From Chamaecrista fasciculata (Eukaryota; Streptophyta; Magnoliopsida; Fabales; Fabaceae), in assembly GCA_003254925.1 (NCBI GenBank), contig QANZ01017797.1, positions 89,779-153,778 of the forward strand: 64,000 nt of DNA, in the 5' to 3' direction. Of this stretch, positions 49,232 through 61,349 are shown in pieces. The stretch's first letter is position 1; the number at the start of each line of letters is the position of its first letter. The notes under the pieces were generated by a model that saw nothing but the letters and a program-made list of their open reading frames with translations, was not told where the DNA came from and ran no database searches. Position numbers and translations under genes: made by a program.

Positions 49232-50060
49232 GGCTTAAGTGCACTTTTGGTCCCATAACTATGATAAAGGTTTCATTTTGATCTCATAACTTTTTTTGTT
49301 GCAATTTTGGTCCCATAACTATGACAAAGGTTTCATTTTGGTCCCATAACTTGTTTTGTTGCAATTTTGGTCCCATAACTATGACAAAGGTTTCATTTTA
49401 GTCCCATAACTTTTTTTGTTGCAATTTTGGTCTCATAACTTCTCAAAAGGTTCCACTGTTAGTCCCTTGGTGAATTCCATCCATATTTAGCCGTTAAGTA
49501 TGACGTGGCATAGTCACTAGGATCATGATGTGGCAAAATAAAATGAAGTGGACTGAAATAGGAACTATATGCAACATATTAAAACTTATTTATACCCAAC
49601 CACCATATATACAAAGAGTGGTACTGACAGGGACCAATTTGGTGGGGAATAAGAGACTTCAAGCAGAAGGCACCGACGAAGTCGATGGGATCCTCAGCCA
49701 GAGTCGAACAACCAAAGTGGCGGCGACGGCAAATCGGGAAGCGGAACGAGGAAGAGGAAGTCCCGTTGGGCTAACGAGGAAGAGGATGTACGACTCTTTA
49801 TATATATTGTGGTTGTGTATAAATAAGTTTTAATATGTTGCATATATATCCTATTTCAGTCCATTTCATCTTATTTTGCCACATCATGATCCTAGTCACT
49901 ATGCCACGTCATACTTAACGGCTAAATATGGATGGAATTCACCAAGGGACTAACGGTGGAACCTTTTGAGAAGTTATGGGACCAAAATTGCAACAAAAAA
50001 AGTTATGGGACCAAAATGAAACCTTTATCATAATTATGGGACCAAAATTGCACTTAAGCC
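49232..50060. mobile_element. MULE-like foldback element with possible captured sequence
   Basis: Ends GGCTTAAGTGCACTTTTGGT on the left and the near-inverse ATTGCACTTAAGCC on the right are flanked by TTCTTTTTA and TTCTTTCTA (8 of 9). The arms are inverted copies to about 49610 and from about 49800. The centre (about 49640-49795) is much more GC-rich and has a frame without ATG reading, in part, [17 protein letters not shown] after a Gly/Ser-rich stretch. This may be a captured exon of a SANT/trihelix-like gene, but that is a guess. Confidence 0.72.
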
Positions 50061-50711
50061 TTCTTTCTAAAACTTGATCCAAACTCTATTGATTATTGTG
50101 TTGGGCCCTGGAGGCTGATATGGAAGACGTCTTCGTATATGAATGACGTCAATATCTCATACGTGGAAGATGGGGAGGTGTGATATATAAGTTTAGGTGG
50201 GGATGGATTAGCCATTTAGCCCAATACTCACTGTATTACTCCATTGATAATGAAGGATTATAGATAAGGGGTCCTACTTGTCAAAAAAAAAAAAAAATAA
50301 GGGTCCTACTCCCACACAAACTAGCAACTTGGTCCTTGAATTTTGTAGACCGTGGCAGATAGGTCTCTCAATTTTGGAAATTACACAACCTAGTCTTTAA
50401 ATTTTGCAAATGTTATACAAGTTAAATCCTCCGTTGGGGTTACAAAAAAACTGACGTAGCATTAACGAAGTCTGACGTGACTCGTTATGTGCTGACATGG
50501 CCGTTAACTGTCAAGTCATCATCCGTTATACTAAAAAAAAAAAAAAACCTGTCACATATGTATTTTGAAGCTACATCAGCATATATATTTAACAGAAAAA
50601 AAAAGGCTGAGTTGCAAATAAGTCCTTGACTCACTCTTATTTCATTATTCTCAACTTCTCCTCTTTTTCATCATCTTCATTCATTTTAGTCTCAAATCCT
50701 CAAAATAAAAT

Positions 50712-52002
50712 GGCCAAAGTGCGAATTTGGTCCTATAATTTTGTTGCAATTCCCAAATTAGTCCTATAACTTTTTTTGTCTCGAATTTGATCCTATAACT
50801 TTGCTCCAGTTCCCAAATCAGTCCTATAACTTTTTTTGTCTCGTATTTGGTCCTGTATCTTTGCTCAAGGTTCCAAATCAGTCCTATATCTTTTTTGTCT
50901 CAGTTTTGGTCCCATATGTTTTGAAAACCTCCCACTGTTAGTCCTCCGTCTATTTTAAATTACAGTTAAGTCCTGAAAACTTCAAGTCCCTTTCACTTTA
51001 GTCCCTGACTATCAAAATGAAAGTGAAAGAGCATCCTTGAAGATTCGCAAACCTTATATCTTGGTCCCTAATACATGAATTCTTCCAGAAATGGAATAGA
51101 AATACAAAAACAACACAAATTAAAGCAAATGACAGAGGGACCAAAACTGAAAACGCATAAAATTTAAAACCCACCAGAAAATGCTCAAACTCGCCGGAAA
51201 ACGTACGAAAATCGCCGAGAAACTCAAGAATTCATCCAGAAACTTCAATTCTCAATGAAATCTCACTCAAATAATCGTCCTCAAATGTTTTAAAAAAGAA
51301 TTTTAAAAAATCCAAACTTTTGAGGGAGGTGATAGAAGAAATGTAAGGGATTTTAGAACTTCTCTCTCGGAATCACCAAATGTAAGGGAATCTTCTATCA
51401 CCTCCCTTCTCAAAAGTGCGGATTTTCGAAAATTCTTTCTTAAAGCATTTGAGAACGATTATTTGAGAGAGATTTCAGTGAGAATTGGAGTTTTTGGATG
51501 AGTTTTTGAGTTTCTCGTCGATTTCCGTACGTTTTTCGGTGGGTTTTAAATTTTATGCGTTTTCAGTTTTGGTCCATCTGTCATTTGCTTTAATTTGTGT
51601 TGTTTTTGCCTTTCTATTCCATTTCATGAAGAATTCATGGATTAGGGACTAAGATGTAAGGTTTGAGAATCTTCAGGGATGCTCTATCACTTTCATTTTG
51701 ATAGTCAAGGACTAAAGTGAAAGGAAATTGAAGTTTTCAGGACTAAGCTATAATTTAAAATTGACAGAGGACTAACGGTGAGAGGTTTTCGAAACATATG
51801 GGACCAAAATTGAGACAAAAAAAGATATAAGACTGATTTGGGACCTGGAGAAAAGATGCAGGACCAAATACGAGACAAAAAAAGTTATAGGACTAATTTG
51901 GGAACTGAAGCAAAGTTAGAGGACCAAATTCGAGACAAAAAAAGTTATAGGACTAATTTGGGAACTGCAGCAAAGTTACAGGACCAAATTCGCACTTTGG
52001 CC
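50712..52002. mobile_element. Foldback element (inner) with exact 9-bp duplication
   Basis: Ends GGCCAAAGTGCGAATTTGGT and its inverse are flanked by AAATAAAAT at 50703-50711 and 52003-52011. Arms are nearly the full half-length: the sequence turns around near 51360, where GGAGGTGATAGAAGAA meets TTCTATCACCTCC. At 1291 bp it could form an almost complete hairpin. It is inserted within the 50318-53602 element. Confidence 0.85.
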
Positions 52003-52639
52003 AAATAAAATTGTAAAGTGTCCTAAAACTCTTCCAAATATTTCAATTTAGTCCTTAATCCAAGAATCTTTTAAGGACTAAATTGATACGCAAGGACTAA
52101 ATTAAAATAAAAAAAATTAAAAACCCTACACTCTGAACCGAAACCCTAAATTCTAAAATTGAAGATCATCATCATCTTCATCGTCATCCTCATTCTCTCT
52201 ATCCTTTGTCATCCTCTTCCTCTTCCTCTATGTTTTCATCATCATTCTACTGTCCTCATCCTTCATCCTCATAGCAAATCAAAGCCAAAACAAAATCAAA
52301 CCCTAAGTGCCAAAAACAAAATCGAAGTGAGCCAAAACAAAAACAAAATCGTAATCGAAACCCACTTCCTCCCCTGTTTGCTGTGATGAAGATTATACGA
52401 AAAATCTGGAACGCCATTTGTTTCTGATTTCATCTTCCTGTGACTAATTTCATCTTCATCGGTGATTTTCTTTGACCGATTTCATCTTCATAAGCATATA
52501 CGAAAAATCTAGAACGCGATTTGTTTTTGCCAGCAATTTATTTCAGATTTCATCTTCTTGTGACTAATTTCAACAATCTAGAAGTTTTTTTTCAAAAAAA
52601 AAAAATCTGAAAGATGAAGATGAAGAAGATGATGATGAT

Positions 52640-53345
52640 GTTCGAACGGGGTTTTAGGGTTTTAAGATTTAGGATTTTAGGGTTTAGAGTTTAGGAGGGT
52701 AGAGATGAGTAGGTTTAAGGTTTAGGGTTTTGAGTTTTAGGGTTTAGGAATTAGGGGTGGAGGAACCAAATTGATGTTTTTTAATTTTTGATTTAATAAA
52801 ATAAATGCCACAGATGAGTAGGTTCAAGGTTTAAGGTTTTAGGGTTTAGGATTTTAGGATTTAGAGTTAGAGTTTTAGGGTTTAGGAGTATAGGAACCAA
52901 ATTGATGTTTTTTAATTTTTGATTTAATAAAATAAATGCTAGAGATGAGTAGGTTTAGGGTTTAAGGTTTTAGAATTTTGAGTTTTAGGGTTTAGGGTTT
53001 AGCCGTTTAGGAGTGTAGGAACCAAATTGATGTTTTTTAATTTTTGATTTAAATAAAATAAATGCTAGAGATGAGGAGGTTTAGGGTTTAGGGTTTTAGG
53101 GTTTTGGGTTTTGAGTTTAGGGTTTTAGGGTTTAGGGTTTAGGAGTATAGGGACCAAATTGTTTTTTTATTTCTAATTTAATAAAATAAATGCTAGAGAT
53201 GAGTAGGTTTAGGGTTTAGGGTTTAGCTTTTAGTGTTTAAGGTTTTAGGGTTTAGTGTTGAGAGTTTTAGGATTTACGGTTTAGGAGTTTAAGGACTAAA
53301 TTGATTTTTTTTTAATTTCTGATTTAATAAGATAAATTCTAGGGA
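52640..53345 (+). repeat. Tandem array with degenerate plant telomere motif
   Basis: About five units of 125-141 bp are marked by GGAACCAAATTGATG or a close form at about 52762, 52893, 53018, 53151 and 53291. Each unit has a stretch of TTTAGGG/GTTTTAGGGTTT repeats, then a TTTTTAATTTTTGATTTAAT block and GATGAGTAGG. TTTAGGG is the plant telomere repeat, here scrambled and interstitial. Confidence 0.8.
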
Positions 53346-53615
53346 CTGAATTGCAACTCAGAATTTTTTTTAGGTATATGCTTATGTGGCTAGAAATACA
53401 CATGTGGCAGAGTTTTCTTTTTTTATTTTATAACAGACATAACGGGCCACGTCAGACTCCGTTTATGCCACGCCAACTTTTTTGTAACCGGGATTAACTT
53501 GTATAACGTTTGCAAAATTCAGGGACCGAGTTGTGTTATTTCCAAAATTCAGGGACCTATCTACCACCACCTGCAAAATGCAGGGACCAAGTGGCTAGTT
53601 TACTAAAAAAAAAAA

Positions 53616-54180
53616 GGCGAAACACTCTTTCGTGCCCCTCACGTTTGTGGTGATTTTCAATTATGCCCCTAACGTTTCATTTGTGTCAGTTGTGCCCCCA
53701 ATGTGAAACGTTAATTTCAATTATGCCTTCAATATCAATCATCCACAAAAAAAAACACCATTTTTCACGATTTGAGCTCGGTTTTGATCAGATTTCATAT
53801 GAGTTTTAATTTTCGGACATCACAAACTTGATTCCATGAATCAATTTCAAAGATTAAGCTCAAAATAACCCCAAAATCGTAGAAAATCGGGCCCAATGAA
53901 CCCCAAAAAGGACCAAAACAAAATGCAGCAAAACGAAGCATTTTTCTCAAAATTTCCATGTGCAAAATGATCCTTAGGAGCCGAAAATGAGTAACCATAA
54001 ACTCATTTATCAAAACAAACTAAAATGAACACGGATCGAACCTCAAAAGTTCCGAAAAACGGTACACTAACAAGGGTGGGGTATAATTGAAACTAACGTT
54101 TCACATTGTGGGCACAACTGACACAAATGACATAACTGAAAATCACCGCAAACGTTAGGGGCACGAAACGGTGTTTTGCC
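53616..54180. mobile_element. MULE-like MITE, GGCAAAACAC family, copy 3
   Basis: Ends GGCGAAACACTCTTTCGTG and inverted GGCAAAACACCGTTTCGTG. The interior matches copies 1 and 2, apart from a small deletion near 54130. Flanks are A-rich (AAAAAAAAA and AACAAAAAA), so the target duplication is not informative. The right end lies only about 60 bp before the likely transcribed start of the DPM2 gene. Confidence 0.8.
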
Positions 54181-54239
54181 AACAAAAAAAAATCACTTTT
54201 GCCGTTTTGCCGAGAAAGTTTTTCTAGAAAAAAAAAAAA

Positions 54240-54452
54240 AAAGTCCTTGGCTTCGTTTGAAACCCACAAGCCAGAGAGCACAACGCAGATCCCTTTTCAC
54301 CTTAGCTTTCGGACACCCCAATAGAAAAGGGAGGGAATAGGAACTTCACCGGCTGCACCATCGGTGGTAGTCGTTGGAAATCGCCGCAACACGTCCCATC
54401 CTCCGACTTTTCTCATTTCTGTTTCATCATTGTTGTGCCTCCATTGAATTAG
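54240..54452 (+). other. Probable 5' UTR exon of DPM2
   Basis: A GC-richer block (CACAAGCCAGAGAGCACAAC... through CCATTGAATTAG) ends at a good donor, TTAG|GTAGGA, at 54452/54453. It has no start codon in a useful frame. It is the only exon-like sequence upstream of the DPM2 coding exon, so it is inferred to splice to an acceptor at 56190 or 56299. Confidence 0.45.
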
Positions 54453-56190
54453 GTAGGATGGCTTCTGATGCATACTTTTTGTTCGTTCCATGAGCTACAA
54501 ATCTACAATCTTTTGGGTCTTTGACGAAGCGGCTGAAAAATGAAGTTGGTTTGTTGTGTTATGTTCTTTATCTGTTTGCTATTTGGACATCTTAACTTGA
54601 ACTTACTTATTCTGATTTTTATGCATCTTTGATGATGAAAGTGTTGGATTAGTGAGATGAGGTTCGCATATATTTCTATTTGAGACCTTTTTTTATTTTG
54701 CAAGTGTTGGTTGGAATGCTAAAGCTTGTATATATTAGCTGCTTGATGTTCCTGTGATGCTGAAAATATTGGATAAGTGAGATGGAGTTGGTGTGCATTT
54801 TCTGTTTGAGGCCACCTTAAATTAAAGTGTTGCTTATTATGCCGAAGTTCGCATATATTAGTTTTACCTGATACCTCTTTGATGCTGATAATGCTGGGTT
54901 AGTAAGTTGAAATTGCATAAATTATTTATTTGGTGTCATTTGATGGTGGTGCTGAATCAGTGGGCTAAAGTTTATATATTGTTTATTTGATGATGGTAGT
55001 ACTGAATTAGGTGCTTTATATTTATACCATTTATTTGATATCTATTTCGAAGATTGGAAGTCCTTATTTAGGTTTCCCATGTCTTTGGAAATAAAATCTG
55101 CTGGGATTTCATTGTTAAGTTTGCTTCTGTGTCTTTACTCTTCTCCCTAATTTCAAAAGCAATCAAGACGAAAGGGAAGGAAAATTTAACGTTACTCATC
55201 TTGCTTAGTTGTCATGATTTGTTAATTCACTCGTTCTTTAGTTCTTCCTAAAGATCCATCTTTTCCATAGTTGAAATTAAGTGGTATGGAAATTCTCTAA
55301 TGTTCAAAAGGATCCATAATTGGACTGTTTTGTGCATGTTTGCATCACTTTTGATTGTGCTCTGAAGGAATCATCCATCTAATTAAAGCGAAAAGCTGGC
55401 AGGAAGTTTATCAATTTTTCTCAATCGTTTGACTGGATATGGTGACACAGTGTTTAGTATCTTTTCTTGAGCACTTGAATGAGATATTAGACTTACTTTA
55501 GTTGTGTTCTGAAAGGTACATCCTTTTCATCATTGGAAGTGGGAGGGAAATTTATTGACCTCCAAGGTGTGCTTACATGGGATATGGTGCCTCTTTCTTT
55601 TCTCACATTGTATTTCTTTTCAAGGACTCCTTTTAATTGATTAAGGTGATAGGAAAACTTCGTAGATATCAAAGTGTATGTGTGAGTCATATTGTTTTTG
55701 TGTGAGGTATTAATTCTTCTGTCTGTTTTACTGTATTAGCACCGAGTTAGATTTATCATTGTCTTCTTTGTTTCTTGTTTATGTTGGGCTTTGTTAGAAT
55801 GTGAATTGTAATTGGGTTACCAAGCTTGGAAAAAGTTGTTACGCATGAGAGCAAAGTGTCTTCTCTTCTCTTTCTTAGAGTATCAAAAAATGATTTGATT
55901 GCTAAGCCCTAGAGGGATAAGCGGTATTAGAATTGGAAAATTTGAAGATTCTTTCTGTTACCAATATTCAATAGTACTAGATGGACCTTGATTTCAAGTC
56001 TGTCTGCAAAAGACAATCAAACATGCAATTCCTTACATCTGATTGCAAACCAATGACTTATTTGAATTAAGTATTAGCAATTTTTTGTGGATGATTGGAA
56101 TTGTTTGATTTATGTAACTGTTGACATTTTTTCCCCAAGTGTTTGCTAATGTGAATGGAGGCTGTTATTTGTATCTTATGGTGTCAACAG

Positions 56191-56299
56191 GAAGTGAGGG
56201 CATAGTCATCAACATGGAATTACCTGACAGAGAAATTGGGTTTATATTATCTGTTACTATCTTAACAATGTTATCTTATTATACTTCTTGCATCTACAG
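56191..56299 (+). pseudogene. Decayed tandem copy of DPM2 first coding exon
   Basis: The unit GGAAG(T/C)GAG...ATAGTCATCAA(C/T)ATGGAATTA occurs twice, offset by exactly 109 bp, each preceded by a usable CAACAG or CTACAG acceptor. The first copy encodes MELPDREIGFILSVTILTML and then drifts. Because 109 is not a multiple of three, it runs into the second copy out of frame and stops after about 40 codons. If included in the mRNA it would act as an upstream open frame. Confidence 0.75.
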
Positions 56300-56322
56300 G
56301 AAGCGAGAGAATAGTCATCAAT

Positions 56323-59300
56323 ATGGAATTAGCTGATAGAGCAGTTGGGTTTATATTATCTGTTGTCAGCTTAACAATATTCACTTATTATACTTTTTGG
56401 GTCATCATCCTGGTAAGTACCTTGCCAAGCATTCTTTTAAAGAATCTTATTAATTTCCTAATGAAATTTGAGAAAAGATGTTTATTATTTATTTTATTAT
56501 GCAATGTTGTTATAATTATTTGGGGATTTGAGTTGTAATTTGGGGCAGTTGGTTTAGAATTTATTATGCAATGATGTTCAAAACCAGAAAATCTATCATA
56601 AAATAGTTCGATGCAACAATAACTAGCAAAAACAGTAATTTAGAATCACCAAATGACAAAAGTTAGGTATGGAATGCTAAATTGGGTCAAAGGAAGCTCA
56701 ATCAACTGTCAACATTTGATCAACACTGGTAGAAATCAATAGGCCACATTAGCCCTATCATGCAACTTTAGCTGGTCAAGGAATCAGAAGATGCAATGTG
56801 TGCATGTGACACATGCCAAGACAAGGATGGAGCGTGTCAATGTGTTGGATTTGAATGAGGCTGAAAATTGAAACTTCCGAGGGGTGGTGTGAGCTGTGAT
56901 GACCTCATGTAGGTTGTTGGTGACGCATAGAGAGTATCCTCTTGGGAAGATTCTTGCCCTTATAGAATGTTTGGATAGATGGAAATGGATAGAAGAAAGA
57001 ACTGGTAAAGAAAGGGAACACTTATTTTGTTTCTTGTCTGAATTGGGAGGTAAAGAAAGGGAACACTTAATTTTAGTTATGAATTGTTAGAACCCTTGTA
57101 ATATGGAAATAGAAACACAAAGAAGCAACTGGATATAGCCAAAGTGCTGATACAAGGTTGGTAAAACAGTAGGAAAACACACAAACAGCCAGCTTTCGAG
57201 AGGCTAGCACTCTCCCAACCTTGGCTCTTTGAGAGGCCAAGTCTCTCCCAATTTTCGCTAACCAATTCCTTGCCTATCATAACCCCAAAACCCTTCTCTA
57301 AATACCCGACAGCAGAAGTACATGCATGCTGCTGCTTCCTGCACCTTTTGGATGCCCATACAGCACTGTCTTGTGCTGCCCATGCAGCACAGTGTTCTGC
57401 AATATGTGCCTTTGCCATCCCCTGAATAATTTAATCCTTTGCCCACCTCTTGAATATTTATCTCTTTTAGTAGAGAGGATCCCATCATAAATGAACATTT
57501 TTACCAGCAAATTACGTAATTTATTATCATTGTTTGTTAATTTTAGTTAACAAAATTTGCTTTTCAAATAAGTAATTCTCTTTTTTCCTCATATACATGA
57601 TTAAGAGTATAGAATTTTCATACCCCCATCTAAAATTTCACTTGAAATTCCTACCTTTACTTTTAAGTTTAGAACACTTTGGTTTTTATTAGCTTATGAT
57701 GATATTATATTTGTATATTGATATGTTACTTGCAAAAAAAAAGAACAAAAAATTGTGGAAAAGCCAAATTGAAAACATATAGAAGTATTATAGAATTATG
57801 ATATGAATTACCTTATTTTCTTATGTAAATGATAAGGAGTATATTATAATATGATATCTATAGTACTTAGCTTTTTGTTCATTTTTAGTATAATTCCCAA
57901 ATAAAGTGAAGTGAATATCCATTTATTTTGTATTAAATTTCCAGACAAGGGAAAGGAAAATTTATATTCTCGTTCCCTTTTATTCCATCCGATTCCATTG
58001 TCTATAAAACTCTCAAACATAATCTTAGGATTTTAGCAATCTATGAAACTGATGGTGATTTGGGCCTAACTTTCAATTATGGGGGTTTCTAGAGTATTTT
58101 GAGTGTTTAAGATAATGAAGGTGGCACATAAAGGTAAATTTGATTGGGATAGTAACTTTGTTTTATGACAATTGGCAAGGAAGTGAGTACAAACTGATTT
58201 CCGAGAAGAATTGATGAAGAACATGAAGGGAACCGAAGGAAAGAAACAAAAGACTCAAACTTCAACTTTCAATTCAATATTTAGTAACCAGGGGTTTTGG
58301 CTTGGCATATTTGAAGTAAAGACAAACTGAAATAACCTTAGGATTAATAAGCAAACATGCAACAACAATCAACAATCAAAGCCTTTTCTGATAGAACCCC
58401 AGAATTTAAGGTTAGAGAAAGAGAGACTCAAGGAGGAGAATCTCCACACTTGAGAAGAAAATAGAGAGAGAGAGAGTAGTCTGAATAATTCTGAATAATG
58501 CATAACTGTCATAATCATCCAATACATCATTTATAGTATGCTATAACCACCATAATAAAACTACCCCTAGTATGATAACTTAATAATAACAGTACTAACC
58601 ATCAGAATATTAAAACATAAATTACTTAATATTATTCCCTTTCTTTCTCGTAGAGTAAAACAGTAAGGGCTTGTTAAAAGGTCCTTGAATAACTGGGTTG
58701 CTAACAGTTTCCCACTAGGTAAGGTTGGTTATATGGATTAACTGACGCCAACGTGTTCTATTTTTGTACATCTCCACAGCTAGGTTATTGATGAATAAAT
58801 CTTTTCAAATAGTTTCTCCAATAGTTTTCTTTGGTCTTCCCCTTCTTCGGATTATTAGACTATCATTCATTTGGTCTACTCTACGTATCGGAGCCTCCAG
58901 AGGCATTCTTTGTACATGTCCAAACCAACTTCTGTGCCACCCCAACTTTCTCTCTTATTCACTTATTTCATTCCTGATCAATTTTGAGCTAACATAAACC
59001 TACAGAAAAGGTTTATTCAAATCCTTATACACTCAAATTCCTAGATCAATTTTGAGCTACCTCACAACTGCCCCAAATTACAAAAACTGATTTTCAAACA
59101 ATAAAAATTCCATTACATAATAAAAGAAATATCTCTTATACCACATTACTTCCTTCATTTTAACTTGTTCATAATTTCTTTATTGTTCTTTTGTCTTTCA
59201 GCCATTTGTAGATATCAACCACTTCATCCACAAGTATTTCCTGCCCCAGGAGTATGCCATATTAATACCTGTTACTGCTGGTGTGGCACTTCTTTGCTTC

Positions 59301-59354
59301 TTAAGTATATTCATTGGTTTTGTGATGCTCAAATCCAAGAAGAAGAAGGCGTAA
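56323..59354 (+). CDS. DPM2: Dolichol-phosphate mannose synthase subunit 2
   Basis: Two coding exons, 56323-56412 and 59202-59354, give 80 aa, exactly the usual size of DPM2. The first transmembrane segment is in exon 1 (GFILSVVSLTIFTYYTFWVI) and the second in exon 2 (ILIPVTAGVALLCFLSIFIG). The loop carries FIHKYFLPQEYA and the C-terminus ends KSKKKKA, an ER-retention-like lysine tail. In this complex DPM1 is the catalyst; DPM2 and DPM3 anchor and stabilise it in the ER membrane, producing Dol-P-Man for N-glycans, O-mannose and GPI anchors. The start MELADRAVG is at 56323, the intact copy of a duplicated exon. The 2.8-kb intron holds several repeat fragments. Confidence 0.93.
57003..57486 (+). 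mobile_element. Possible solo LTR in DPM2 intron, after a short tandem repeat
   Basis: TGTTAGAACCC at 57085 to GATCCCATCA at about 57486 has the TG...CA form of a Copia-type LTR. The flanking 5 bp are TGAAT and TAAAT (4 of 5). Just upstream, GGTAAAGAAAGGGAACACTTA occurs twice about 46 bp apart (57003 and 57049). No internal retroelement sequence adjoins, so a solo LTR is a guess. Confidence 0.35.
58690..58960 (-). pseudogene. RTE-type LINE, C-terminal fragment
   Basis: The minus strand reads SWFGHVQRMPLEAPIRRVDQ, then RRRGRPKKTIGETI, a stop, and KDLFINNLAVEMYKNRTRWR. This is the characteristic tail of plant RTE-clade reverse transcriptase proteins. The stop (TGA) interrupts the frame. It lies in the DPM2 intron, opposite to the gene. 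The preceding 58385-58680 region is LTR-like but unassigned. Confidence 0.75.
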
Positions 59355-61349
59355 TCTTTATATCTTGTTTGCTGTTACACTACAATTTGAGAATATCTCG
59401 TATATAACATTTTGATTAGAACGCATTCCAAAGTTTGAGACAAGGACACATCCTGGTTTGTCGAGTTTAGGTACTTGTAATGCTTGTAATTCCATTTTCC
59501 AAGAGATAGTTACCGAGAATGGAATTGAAATATTCTTTTTCGGTTATTTGTTGTCAACATTTTTATGTTAGTTTGAAACCGAGCTTTAACTATAGAATGA
59601 AAGCATTTGAAAATTTGACAAGTTTCAGATTTTTGGGTCAAAATACACACGTCAATAAAGGTTATGAACTACCTAGAATCTGTAAGACTTTTGTACCCTT
59701 GAGAGTCTCCAAATATCTATGGCTGAGTAGGACAATGTTTAGCTAGACAACAATTATCACCCTGAAAAAGTCTTGGATTTTTGTTACCAAAACAGTGGAG
59801 GGAATTATTTTGCATGGATTTTCTAATTGGTGATGCCTCAACTAAGGGTTAGGGACTAGACCACATGTTCACCGAAGCCTTCATCCAATGAAAATTCATT
59901 CCTTTCCGTTGAAGTTCTCTCTGTTTTTTTGTGAATAGGTCTGTACCTCAGGTTTTGGACGTCATGGCAGAAAGGTTGCCTTTTGTTTTGTCTGTTTTTT
60001 ATTTTTCTCCAGTCCTTTGCATGTAGTTTCTGGCATGTATCCTTTGTGTTTGACCTGTTTTTCTATAATGCTCACGAAGAGGTGTATCTTTTCTCTGCTT
60101 AGAGTCCATTTGTGTCCAAGTTAGAAAAATGAGTTGTGTTAAACTATTAATAATCTCACACACACTCATCAAACGATGAATAATCAAGCACAATCTAAAA
60201 TTCTAAATCATTTGCTAATTGAAACATCTTCACCATGCTCCAATTCGTTGTTTAGAATAGCCAATCTAAAACTCCACCTCACTTGTTATTCTTTCCTTGG
60301 GAAATCCTCCTTTTCCAACTTCATCTCATTTCCTTTTCTTGCTTAATTCTTTTTTTTTTTTGGTTTAAACGAGGATATTCATTGTCGAAAATAGTGACTC
60401 ATCCATTGATCGTGAGTCTTTCACTTAAGGGTAAACGGTTCATTATAAAAAAAAATTATGCCCAAAGATATAATTCGAACCTCCATCACTTGGTTAAGGG
60501 ATTAAATAAAAAAATCATTAGATCATACTCATGTGGTTACCTCTTCTTGCTTAATTGGATACATTTCAAACATGGATTATAACTTTTCCTTTTTGAAGAA
60601 AATAAGAAAAAAAATTACATATAATAGACTACTGTAAAATTTGACTAAATTATACATAATATCTCATTTGCTTAAAAATACACCCATTTTCATATTTTTA
60701 TCAATAAAAAACAAGTTTTCTTCAATATTAGATCGTCGTTTTGTTTTTATTACAATCATAACAATAGTTAATTTAACATCAAAGGTACAAACTCTAATAT
60801 AATATTTGTAATATAACACTAAAAATAGTTGCTTAGTTTTATTTATCTTTTAAATAGATGTAGATATATTACATAAAAAATAATTTTTTTCATAAAAATC
60901 AGTAAAATAAATATATAATGTTATTTCAATTATCAAGAGAAGTAAATATAATGCATTTGTCATAATTAGAGTATTTACTCGTGACAACATTTACTAATCA
61001 CTTGTTGGCTTGAAGTCATATCGATAAATGAAACAAGTCAAACCTAGTTAAGGTGGTTCTATACCTAAATCATAATTAAACCTAGTTAAATATAAAGTTG
61101 TAAATGTTTATGTCTTTGGGCCGGGATTGTGCAAGGCCTGAAAGACATATGGACAAAAGTTTTAAGAGCTTGCACAAACAACTTTTTTTTAAGAGCTTCG
61201 GCCCAAAATAGATATATGGACAAAAGTTTTTGGTTCCTCTCCTTTCTTTAAAACAGAAGAAGAACAATCAAAAGGTTTAGCAAATCATTATTCCCAGAAT
61301 TGTAAAAATCGTTTTAAATTAAGACTTTTTTTTTATAATAACACACAGA
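59355..61349. other. DPM2 3' UTR and AT-rich spacer
   Basis: The 3' UTR probably extends past 59520. Near 60460-60510 the minus strand has TTAACCAAGTGATGGAGGTTCGAATTATA-like sequence (A-box- and B-box-like), possibly an old SINE. Short open frames here show no family features. Confidence 0.35.

Larger units (their letters stand above)
50318..53602. mobile_element. Large foldback element (outer), 3.3 kb
   Basis: The left arm AAACTAGCAACTTGGTCCTT matches the inverted right arm AAACTAGCCACTTGGTCCCT. Similarity runs over 150 bp, including GTCTGACGTG(A/G)C near the inner edge. No transposase. It contains the element at 50712-52002 and the telomere-like tandem array at 52640-53340. No clean target duplication was found at its ends. 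Confidence 0.72.
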
